DNA of 21,394 nt from a virus: the IMG/VR virus record IMGVR_UViG_3300047299_000164, positions 1 through 21,394 of that record; one strand, 5' to 3'. Both the position numbers and the translations under genes were made by a program. Numbering within the stretch: position 1 is the first letter of the stretch; each line of letters begins with the position of its first letter. Below the pieces are notes generated by a model that worked only from the letters and a program-made list of their open reading frames with translations, had not been told where the DNA came from and searched no databases. Of the stretch, positions 1 through 4,837 are shown piece by piece.

Positions 1-98
1 TTATTGTCAATAATACAGAAGGGCCTCGAGCACACTAAGGTAGCCCTGGCCCCCCATCTTCTCTTGATGTGGTTACCATCCCTAACCAGTGCAGTCAT
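1..98 (-). CDS. Partial hypothetical protein running off the left edge
   Basis: An open frame of 32 codons starts with ATG at 98-96 and is still open at the window edge, so the C-terminus is missing. The start overlaps the stop of the upstream gene in an ATGA arrangement (stop TGA at 97-95), the usual sign of translational coupling in phage operons. The visible peptide begins MTALVRDGNHIKRR and is basic. I recognise no family. The call rests on the overlap and the continuous gene order, not on homology. Confidence 0.5.
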   Translation of the reverse strand, partial: MTALVRDGNHIKRRWGARATLVCSRPFCIIDN

Positions 99-298
99 GG
101 GGCAAAGCAATTTCCGTTCAGTCGGAGTAGTTCAGCAACACCTGCATCAAGAATGCAGCACTTGCCCAACGAAACGAATCGTGATTGTCTTGTCTCCTCA
201 GATAAGTAATTCTCACTCACTACCAGGTAGACAAACTTGGGACCACTAAACGTTGTTGTTTGATTAACCGCCACTGCTACGTTGTTTGTAGTAAACAT
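95..298 (-). CDS. Hypothetical 67-aa phage protein
   Basis: This small gene starts at ATG 298, one base into the stop codon of the preceding gene (TAATG), so its translation is probably coupled to that gene. It ends in an ATGA overlap with the next partial gene. The protein starts MFTTNNVAVAVNQTTTFSG and looks beta-prone and soluble, with two cysteines in the motif GKCCILD. There is no recognisable domain or membrane segment. It is one of a leftward run of small accessory genes. Function unknown. Confidence 0.6.
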   Translation of the reverse strand: MFTTNNVAVAVNQTTTFSGPKFVYLVVSENYLSEETRQSRFVSLGKCCILDAGVAELLRLNGNCFAP

Positions 299-609
299 TA
301 TGCACCTGCCTTGTCAACACAGTATGTTTTGAACAAGTACCATTCGATGTCGTCATCCGCTTCCCGACGCTCACCTTCAATCTTAGGGCACCACTCTTCT
401 CTCAGCTTTCTGTTACGTTCAGCCTTAACAGCATCCAACAATTCAGGTTCGTACTGTTCCATATAACGGACAGTTAGGGACTGTTCGACTATCCTCACCT
501 CTAATGGAGTCAGCTCCTTTATCTCTGGTCTTTGTGCCTTTGCCGTAAGGCTGTGCCCAGCCCCCATACATGTAACCAATACTAAGCCTATTACCGATTT
601 ATGTAGCAT
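298..609 (-). CDS. Small secreted (signal-peptide) protein, unknown function
   Basis: The 103-aa product begins with a classic export signal: MLHK, then a hydrophobic core (SVIGLVLVTCMGAG), then a plausible signal peptidase I site after AKA near residue 25. LVTC at residues 11-14 is only a poor lipobox. The mature part is highly charged and probably helical, with two cysteines near the C-terminal half (EEWCPKIEG and KTYCVDKAGA). A good ribosome site, GAGG, lies about 7 nt before ATG 609. The gene overlaps its upstream neighbour by 11 nt and the next start by 1 nt. Export to the periplasm suggests a lysis helper, a superinfection-exclusion factor or an enzyme inhibitor; the sequence does not decide among these. 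Confidence 0.7.
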   Translation of the reverse strand: MLHKSVIGLVLVTCMGAGHSLTAKAQRPEIKELTPLEVRIVEQSLTVRYMEQYEPELLDAVKAERNRKLREEWCPKIEGERREADDDIEWYLFKTYCVDKAGA

Positions 610-781
610 TGTAATCCTCAGGTTTATAAAGGTTTTCTAACCACCAGACGGCATCCTTCAAATCGTAAGAAACAGATGCCATATGATGCCTATCTGCTAC
701 AACTTGAAGGGCCTTCAGTATGTTTAGAAACCCATGGGTTTCTACCAAATCTTCCATCTCGTTTACAAGTGGTTCATCCAT
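599..781 (-). CDS. Hypothetical 60-aa protein
   Basis: ATG 781 is preceded by AAGGGG at good spacing, and that ribosome site sits right after the stop of the upstream gene. The protein is acidic and helical. Its segment LVETHGFLNILKALQVVADRH resembles a short helical motif found in many tiny phage proteins of unknown role. It overlaps the following secreted-protein gene by 11 nt. Function unknown; confidence comes from start signals and packing. Confidence 0.65.
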   Translation of the reverse strand: MDEPLVNEMEDLVETHGFLNILKALQVVADRHHMASVSYDLKDAVWWLENLYKPEDYNAT

Positions 782-793
782 AGTGCTTGCCCC

Positions 794-1000
794 TTAAAAT
801 GGCATCTGGTAATCCATGTAGTCGTCTTGTTTGTCAGCAAAATACTGTTCATCTGTTTGCCAACCATCATTGAGAGACATGTAAATCTCTAACTCTTCAA
901 TCAATTTGCGGTATGTGTCCTCTTCTGGGGACTGTACAAATACATCAAATGTGCGCTGAAGTTTACGTGCTGGTCGTGTATTTGGATTCAGTTTACTCAT
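794..1000 (-). CDS. Hypothetical acidic 68-aa protein
   Basis: It starts at ATG 1000 with a basic N-terminus (MSKLNPNTRPARKLQR) and continues into a strongly acidic, Tyr- and Asp-rich C-terminus (DKQDDYMDYQMPF). The nearest ribosome-site candidate, GGAG, is about 14 nt upstream and lies inside the 30-bp repeated element at 1003-1032, so initiation may be weak or that element may be a promoter just ahead of this gene. No domain recognised. The charge profile would suit a small protein that binds a host protein, but that is speculation. Confidence 0.6.
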   Translation of the reverse strand: MSKLNPNTRPARKLQRTFDVFVQSPEEDTYRKLIEELEIYMSLNDGWQTDEQYFADKQDDYMDYQMPF

Positions 1001-1002
1001 AA

Positions 1003-1032
1003 TAGGTTGAGGGTTCTCCGATAAATTTTATG
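1003..1032. promoter_or_regulatory. 30-bp repeated element, copy 1 (candidate phage promoter)
   Basis: This 30-mer begins TAGGTTGAGGGT and ends AATTTTATG, and matches the copy at 2958-2987 at 27 of 30 positions. It lies immediately upstream of the leftward gene starting at 1000 and overlaps the 3' end of the gene at 1028-1354. Leftward orientation is the economical reading, since both copies would then point into the leftward operon. A single-subunit phage RNA polymerase promoter is the leading inference. Confidence 0.45.
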
Positions 1033-1354
1033 TAGCAAGTGCACAGTTACCGAACAGCGTGTTATAGATGTGCGACTGCTCCCTGCTTGTGCAGTAAATG
1101 AATGGTACAATCCAGTATGCACCATTGAACTCAGAATACTGTACCGATACTCCATCCCAACCTGCGGCCTGTACTTTGTTGATGTCCTCCATCAGTTCGT
1201 ATGTCTGGGGTCGTTGTTCCAGACGTTTGCTTGCCTGGATACAACCAACAACCCAACCTGCTTCATGGTTTATTATTCTCTTGTCGAAAATATAATCCGC
1301 TATGCCTTGTTGTTCAGTGTTCACCAGTAAGCGTGCTGCTGTCATGCCGTCCAT
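1028..1354 (-). CDS. Hypothetical 108-aa protein
   Basis: The frame starts at ATG 1354 (MDGMTAARLLVN) after a CAA-rich leader with AGGA about 11 nt upstream. A second ATG nine bases inside is also possible, since GGACGGC precedes it closely. The protein looks soluble and globular, with GWVVGCIQASKRL and a Trp/Tyr-rich C-terminal half (GWDGVSVQYSEFNGAYWIVPF). I recognise no family. Its 3' end overlaps the repeated element at 1003-1032. Confidence 0.6.
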   Translation of the reverse strand: MDGMTAARLLVNTEQQGIADYIFDKRIINHEAGWVVGCIQASKRLEQRPQTYELMEDINKVQAAGWDGVSVQYSEFNGAYWIVPFIYCTSREQSHIYNTLFGNCALAT

Positions 1355-1380
1355 GTGTTGTTGTGTCCTATGTGTGTGTC

Positions 1381-1527
1381 TTACTTATGCAGTTTTATGA
1401 AAGAATCCCACTGGGACTGGTATATATTGTTCTGCTCAATCCCCTTGTTCATCAAGTGCACCATTCCAAAGCTGTAACATCCCATCACTGTTAGGACAGT
1501 GAGTGTCATTAAACGTAAGTCAAGCAT
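1381..1527 (-). CDS. Small lipoprotein-like or membrane peptide (48 aa)
   Basis: A 48-codon frame from ATG 1527 to TAA 1381-1383 fills the otherwise empty gap between its neighbours. The N-terminus MLDLRLMTLTVLTVMGC is hydrophobic and ends in VMGC, close to a lipobox, followed by a short polar tail (MNKGIEQNNIYQSQWDSF). It could be a lipid-anchored outer-membrane peptide of the o-spanin type, or a single-span membrane peptide. The start is preceded by a CAA-repeat leader (1528-1560) instead of a Shine-Dalgarno site, as for other genes here. Short length keeps confidence moderate. Confidence 0.5.
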   Translation of the reverse strand: MLDLRLMTLTVLTVMGCYSFGMVHLMNKGIEQNNIYQSQWDSFIKLHK

Positions 1528-1603
1528 GTTGTTGTCCCGTGTTGTTGTTGTTGTTGTGTACGGGGCCGCGAGGTTCGTAAACCGTCAAGCCTGCCCCTTA
1601 AGT

Positions 1604-2053
1604 CTATTGGTAGCAGCGGTACACGTTCTTCCAACAGAAGGGAATCACTGTGTATGCCAGTGCTTCGAGACCTTCGAGAAAGAGTAGAGAAAACTCACGG
1701 CTGAGTTCAACCAAGCCCCGCGCCCCTCTTCCCAGTGTTGTGGTTACCAACCGTTGCGGTGATACCTGCCCATTGCAGTATTGAGTTATAACCTGCTCTC
1801 CGTGGTCGAGTTTTTGTTGCCACCAATCCCATCCCTGTACTGTGAGTAGTACTGCACAGATGGATGCCGTGTAGACCAATGCAGCGGTTACTAGGGAGTA
1901 CTCCACTGTCCTTTGAATCAACATCTTTCGGTTGTTACAGGTCCAGATAGCTGCCCACTTATAGCCGTAGAAGCACATCACCGAGGTCCGAGCCGCTGCC
2001 CTTACCAAGTACTTCGTGATGTCATTCATTTGTTGTACTGCTGTAGTGTTCAT
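1604..2053 (-). CDS. Membrane protein, unknown function
   Basis: I choose ATG 2053 over the upstream ATG 2065. GGAG lies 6 nt before ATG 2053, and this start overlaps the previous stop as ATGA. The product is 149 aa. A clear membrane segment spans residues 52-73 (YSLVTAALVYTASICAVLLTV), and a weaker hydrophobic stretch lies near residues 122-142 (LLFLEGLEALAYTVIPFCW). The N-terminal region is basic and has several cysteines and tryptophans. No family recognised. It sits in the leftward accessory operon beside other membrane or exported products, so envelope remodelling, exclusion or lysis are possible roles. Confidence 0.65.
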   Translation of the reverse strand: MNTTAVQQMNDITKYLVRAAARTSVMCFYGYKWAAIWTCNNRKMLIQRTVEYSLVTAALVYTASICAVLLTVQGWDWWQQKLDHGEQVITQYCNGQVSPQRLVTTTLGRGARGLVELSREFSLLFLEGLEALAYTVIPFCWKNVYRCYQ

Positions 2054-2238
2054 CGGTTGCTCCATTGTGTGTGTTGTAGTAATGAGTTCATTGCTGCTTT
2101 GAGGTCTGCCTGTACCTGTGCTGTTTCAGCCATTGCAAGGTCATAAACTAGAGCGGTTTCTAACTGTTCCTTGTTCATTCGACTGTAGCCAGGGATTTTA
2201 ACTTCTTTAGCCAGTTGCTTCAGTTCACTAATAGTCAT
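2050..2238 (-). CDS. Small Rho_N/SAP-like domain protein
   Basis: The 62-aa product begins MTISELKQLAKEVKIPGYS, followed by RMNKEQLETAL. This matches the short helix-turn-helix pattern of the Rho N-terminal (SAP/LEM-like) domain, which binds nucleic acid in Rho and in many small phage proteins. The rest is an Ala- and Gln-rich helix. AGGA lies just before ATG 2238. It is the first gene of the leftward operon, directly next to the structured non-coding region, so a role in nucleic-acid binding or antitermination is attractive but unproven. Confidence 0.7.
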   Translation of the reverse strand: MTISELKQLAKEVKIPGYSRMNKEQLETALVYDLAMAETAQVQADLKAAMNSLLQHTQWSNR

Positions 2239-2269
2239 TGTCCTGTACCTTAAATGTGTCGTTGTTATC

Positions 2270-2700
2270 GTTGGTGATTCCTACCACAGAACCAACCTAC
2301 AGCCTAGAGTGAGTGGTAGTTCACTCCAGGGTGTAAGTGGCCGATACTTATCTGGGATGGCCATTCCCGATTGCTTTATTAAGGGAGAGCAACCAAAACC
2401 TACCAGGTGTTACGTGTGGTTCACGGCATCTTTTACGAGATTGCTTCAACGTGTGGTCGAAACCACAGCCAACCTTTGACTACCACATCAAAGGCTGGGT
2501 GTGATTGAGAGTTCCGCTTAATCACGTTAAGTAAGGTCACTCACAACTCAATACGCCTCAGTCTTTCTCTGAGGAATGTAAAGTTTAACTCTGCCCCGAA
2601 CGACTTTACCCACAGTCCTAACTAATAACAGACCGCTTGTGCTCTACGTTTCGGGTGATTGTCCCAGCTTCAGGGTGTTGCTGCTCGTCTACTCCGAGCT
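2270..2700. ncRNA. Candidate large structured RNA with kissing hairpin loops
   Basis: Perfect or near-perfect stems follow one another. They are 2270-2275/2291-2296, 2303-2312/2321-2330 (one mismatch), 2338-2342/2359-2363, 2371-2375/2388-2392, 2452-2457/2462-2467 (4-nt loop), 2473-2478/2489-2494, 2500-2507/2519-2526, 2556-2561/2569-2574, 2578-2584/2603-2609 and 2683-2687/2695-2699. The loop of the first (CTACCAC, 2281-2287) is fully complementary to the loop of the second (GTGGTAG, 2313-2319). The sense strand is unclear: G-U extensions favour + for some stems and - for others. No tRNA, tmRNA or known riboswitch was recognised. Folding was done by eye only. Confidence 0.4.
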
Positions 2701-2705
2701 GTGTA

Positions 2706-2752
2706 TTCGATGCATTCAATCTATCTCGTCCTTCCTTCTCTGTCAACTCAAC
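2706..2752. repeat. Two-part direct repeat, unit 1
   Basis: The unit is the 18-mer TTCGATGCATTCAATCTA, an 18-bp unrelated spacer, then GTCAACTCAAC. The same arrangement recurs 108 bp to the right. The conserved boxes with a fixed, diverged spacer suggest paired protein contact sites rather than a simple duplication. Confidence 0.75.
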
Positions 2753-2813
2753 GGCTACCACACCGTATTTATTTAGATTGGAAGGTCATCTCTGCTTGGC
2801 TCGTTCACCTCGC

Positions 2814-2860
2814 TTCGATGCATTCAATCTAACCCAACCGACCGAACTCGTCAACTCAAC
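2814..2860. repeat. Two-part direct repeat, unit 2
   Basis: This unit has the identical 18-mer at 2814-2831 and the identical 11-mer at 2850-2860, with the same 18-bp gap as unit 1 but different gap sequence. A third partial inverted match (TAGATTG, 2774-2780) lies between the two units. Confidence 0.75.
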
Positions 2861-2908
2861 AAACGCAAAGCTCTAGATAACAATAGATATAGGCGAACGC
2901 AAACAGGA

Positions 2909-2960
2909 GCAAGTAGCGGTCGCAAGTAATCGGTAAGCAGTAGCAAGCAGTAGAAAGTAG
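2909..2960. repeat. Phased short-repeat array (GCAAGTAG-like)
   Basis: Five degenerate octamers of the form G(C/T/A)AAG(T/C)A(G/A) begin at 2909, 2922, 2933, 2943 and 2953. They are spaced 13, 11, 10 and 10 bp apart, close to one helical turn. The array abuts the 30-bp element at 2958-2987, so it may be an upstream binding site for a regulator or an iteron-like origin element. Confidence 0.5.
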
Positions 2961-2987
2961 GTTGAGGGTCTTCCGAAAAATTTTATG
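2958..2987. promoter_or_regulatory. 30-bp repeated element, copy 2 (candidate phage promoter)
   Basis: It differs from the copy at 1003-1032 only at element positions 13, 14 and 20. It lies outside any gene, upstream of the leftward operon, next to the phased repeat array. If it is a leftward promoter, the structured region 2270-2700 would be its 5' leader. If rightward, it would lead into the late genes. Confidence 0.45.
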
Positions 2988-3039
2988 GGGGGAAGGGGGA
3001 GTGGTGTGTACTATATAAAACCTCTAAAAATTTTTACTT

Positions 3040-3376
3040 CTACCAAGGACCCCGCACATAAACGCTGAAGCTAATATGTCGGTCACCCAAGCAGAAATCG
3101 GGGTACGCCATAGGGCTAATAGGTTTTGCGGTTTGAAGCCGCAAAACTCCAAACGCTTGCTCTATCTGGGTTTGGTAAGTGTCAATATTTTCCAAAAAAG
3201 CTTCTATGCTCAATTCCCAGTCGCTCTGCAATTAGTCGAGAATCAACAACCAACTCACCATCGTAGACTTGGGAGCGGTATAAACCAACACCAGAGGTCA
3301 AACCACCAACGGTAGAAGGGGTAGTCAACGAGTACATCAACATAAAGAAAGGGTTGGTCACTGGAGAAGTGGTCAA
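3040..3376 (-). pseudogene. Frameshifted antirepressor-like (Rha/Ant-type) gene remnant
   Basis: Two minus-strand frames join into one family-like protein. The first starts at TTG 3376 and contains VVDSRLIAERLGIEHRSF. The second supplies LENIDTYQTQIEQAFGVL. The pattern DSRxIAERLGxxHxxF, then ID, then QAFG, is typical of phage and cyanobacterial antirepressor/regulator proteins that bind DNA. The break falls at a run of six T's (minus sense, near 3195-3200); with five T's the frame would be continuous. After LQTAKP the sequence no longer matches what I expect of the family, so the C-terminus also seems lost. A 1-nt sequencing error could explain the shift but not the short C-terminus. Confidence 0.6.
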
Positions 3377-3397
3377 CTGTTGGTCGTCTGTTGGTCA
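3354..3397. promoter_or_regulatory. Cluster of TTGGTC(A) boxes, possible operators
   Basis: TTGGTC-like boxes start at 3354, 3369 (GTGGTCA), 3380 and 3391, the last three exactly 11 bp apart. Inverted copies (GACCAA) lie at 3492-3497 and 3514-3519, with a partial GACCAT at 3507. The boxes overlap the start of the antirepressor remnant, so they may be old operator sites for it. Confidence 0.35.
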
Positions 3398-3785
3398 ATG
3401 AATGGGGGGCCACGGGCTTCCCTTTATATGCCTGCTGGGGTCCACTTCAACCGTAACTTTTCCCTGCCCAAGGCCAAGGCCCCCCGTTCACGACCAATGA
3501 AGTAAAGACCATCGACCAAACCTTCCGGGAATCACGCTACTATGCCTACTACACCCCCTTCGTCGTGTTTTTGTTTTCCCCTGGATGAAGTGGGGGAAAG
3601 TGAGCGAAGACTGCACCGTTGTTGTGTTTGCTGAGATTTTTGTTGAGGGAACCCCGAGCCCCCCCCCAAGAATAATAGAACACGTAGGGTGTGGTTACCC
3701 CCAACAATTGTTGTAGTACTGTCCCATTGCAGTCGCGCACTGACCACTTCCGTTAAACATTGGTTGCCAATTTATAAGGTAACCG
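3377..3785. other. Non-coding leader before the rightward late genes
   Basis: There is no credible gene here: the minus-strand frames at 3532-3747 are low-complexity and lack support. Visible elements are the inverted GACCAA boxes (3492-3519), a stem-loop 3575-3581/3593-3599 without a T-tract, a run of nine C's (3659-3667), and a perfect 12-bp palindrome CAACAATTGTTG at 3702-3713. AAGG with about 6 nt spacing precedes ATG 3786. A promoter for the late genes is expected here, but I cannot point to a convincing one. Confidence 0.5.
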
Positions 3786-4364
3786 ATGCAGCCAGCAGAA
3801 ATCCGAAATGTCCTTCCTCCCTGTGTGGAGTTGAAGGTACCTTATTTTTCACAACTGGACAACCGCAACAACCCTACTGGTTCCTGTAACGTCACGTCCA
3901 TTGCAATGGTCCTGTCGTTCTTTGGTATTAAGGGCAATGGTCAGGGACAACTTGAAGACCAGCTCTATAAGCGTATGCTTGCAGCGGGTCTAAGTCGTCA
4001 CAGCCCTTACGACCTTGCAGCCATCGTAAACCGTGATTACGGGAAGTTCGGAATCACGGATGTCTTCAAAGATAATGCAACCCATCAGGAGCTTAAAAAG
4101 CATCTGGCAGGGGGCAACCCAGCAGTCGTACACGGCTACTTTACAGACTTCGGTCATATCGTAGTAATTACCGGGTATGACAACAATGCCTATGGGGGGC
4201 GCGGTGCTTACATTGTTAATGACCCTTACGGTGAGTACTACGAAGATGGTTATGACACCCGTGCCTCAGGCAAGGGCCTCCGGTATAGCTACCGATTGAT
4301 GGAGGACCGCGCAGGAAAAGACGGAGACTTTTGGGTCCATTTTATTTCGAAAACAAAAGTGTAG
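3786..4364 (+). CDS. C39-like cysteine peptidase, candidate endolysin
   Basis: The 192-aa protein has the papain-like peptidase C39 (C39_2) pattern. The opening is VPYFSQLDNRNNPTGSC, with the likely nucleophile Cys34. GHIVVITGYD carries the likely catalytic His124, and YIVNDPYG carries Asp146. The closing strand is WVHFIS. No signal peptide or membrane segment is seen. In phages such domains serve as peptidoglycan-peptide-cutting endolysins, or sometimes as virion-associated hydrolases. It is the first gene of the rightward late cluster, away from the candidate holin/spanin genes at 11890-12415. Endolysin is the most likely role; processing of a phage protein is the alternative. AAGG lies before the ATG. 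Confidence 0.75.
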   Translation: MQPAEIRNVLPPCVELKVPYFSQLDNRNNPTGSCNVTSIAMVLSFFGIKGNGQGQLEDQLYKRMLAAGLSRHSPYDLAAIVNRDYGKFGITDVFKDNATHQELKKHLAGGNPAVVHGYFTDFGHIVVITGYDNNAYGGRGAYIVNDPYGEYYEDGYDTRASGKGLRYSYRLMEDRAGKDGDFWVHFISKTKV

Positions 4365-4369
4365 TAAAC

Positions 4370-4822
4370 ATGGAAGAACTAATTGAGGCTGTCCCACAGT
4401 CTCCCGAATCTTTCCTGTACCAGGCGTATGCAGTCGAAGGTGCACCCGATGAAGAGAGGCTTGAAGCCCACATGCAGCGGCGTGTTGACCTGCTCACTCG
4501 GATGACTGATAACGACCGTGAGCACATCGCGGTACAGCTCATTCGCCAAGAACAGTCTGAGAAGACTCGAAACTTGGTACGGGAACGACGACGCATTCGG
4601 GAACGGGAACAAGCACGAAAAGAGGGGCTTGCAAAACGTCACGAAGCTAAAAAGGAAGTATCCCTAGATGCAGCCAAACAATATCAGGAGCAACTCGAAG
4701 AAGAGTTCGATGAGCCTAAATCCAAAACCAGAAAACGAAAAGCGGCCCCGAAACAGAGTGAAAAGCTTGTCAAAATCGACGGACGGCAGGACCAAGAAAC
4801 TGACGGGCCTTCGGAAGAATAA
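4370..4822 (+). CDS. Charged coiled-coil hypothetical protein
   Basis: I choose ATG 4370 (MEELIEAVPQSPESF), six bases after the previous stop, over the upstream TTG frame that overlaps the peptidase. The 150-aa product has an acidic N-terminus, then a long highly charged Arg/Lys/Glu helix (about residues 55-115, including VRERRRIREREQARK), and a Lys/Arg-rich tail (SKTRKRKAAPKQ). This suggests a coiled coil able to bind nucleic acid. Its place just before virion and packaging genes would fit a small-terminase role or a head-assembly role, but I see no helix-turn-helix and no family match. Confidence 0.6.
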   Translation: MEELIEAVPQSPESFLYQAYAVEGAPDEERLEAHMQRRVDLLTRMTDNDREHIAVQLIRQEQSEKTRNLVRERRRIREREQARKEGLAKRHEAKKEVSLDAAKQYQEQLEEEFDEPKSKTRKRKAAPKQSEKLVKIDGRQDQETDGPSEE

Positions 4823-4837
4823 GAGGGGGGTATAACC

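Larger units (their letters stand above)
2239..3039. other. 800-bp non-coding control region between divergent gene arms
   Basis: I see no credible coding frame here. The region holds, from left to right: a dense set of stem-loops (2270-2700), a two-part direct repeat (2706-2752 and 2814-2860), a phased short-repeat array (2909-2960), the second copy of the 30-bp element (2958-2987), and a purine-rich stretch followed by AT-rich sequence (2988-3040). Near 3010-3020 the sequence TGTACTATATAAA resembles an extended -10 box, but no -35 is evident. Leftward genes start at 2238 and rightward genes at 3786, so this is the natural place for promoters, a replication origin or a regulatory RNA. Confidence 0.6.

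Noticed and set aside
1070-1687. Several + strand frames across the leftward operon
   Set aside because: They are shadows of the minus-strand genes, which have overlaps, start signals and domain-like sequence.
2260-2640. A tRNA, tmRNA or group I intron in the stem-loop field
   Set aside because: No cloverleaf with a T-loop consensus, no tag reading frame and no intron core pattern could be found by eye.
2637-2876. 79-codon + strand frame over the two-part repeats
   Set aside because: It only reads through the repeats (FDAFNL occurs twice) and lacks a ribosome site and protein-like features.
3575-3599. Stem-loop TTTCCCC/GGGGAAA as a terminator
   Set aside because: There is no T-tract after the stem on either strand.
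3532-3747. Minus-strand frames before the late genes
   Set aside because: They are low-complexity, differ by frame with equal support, have no ribosome site and show no recognisable motif.
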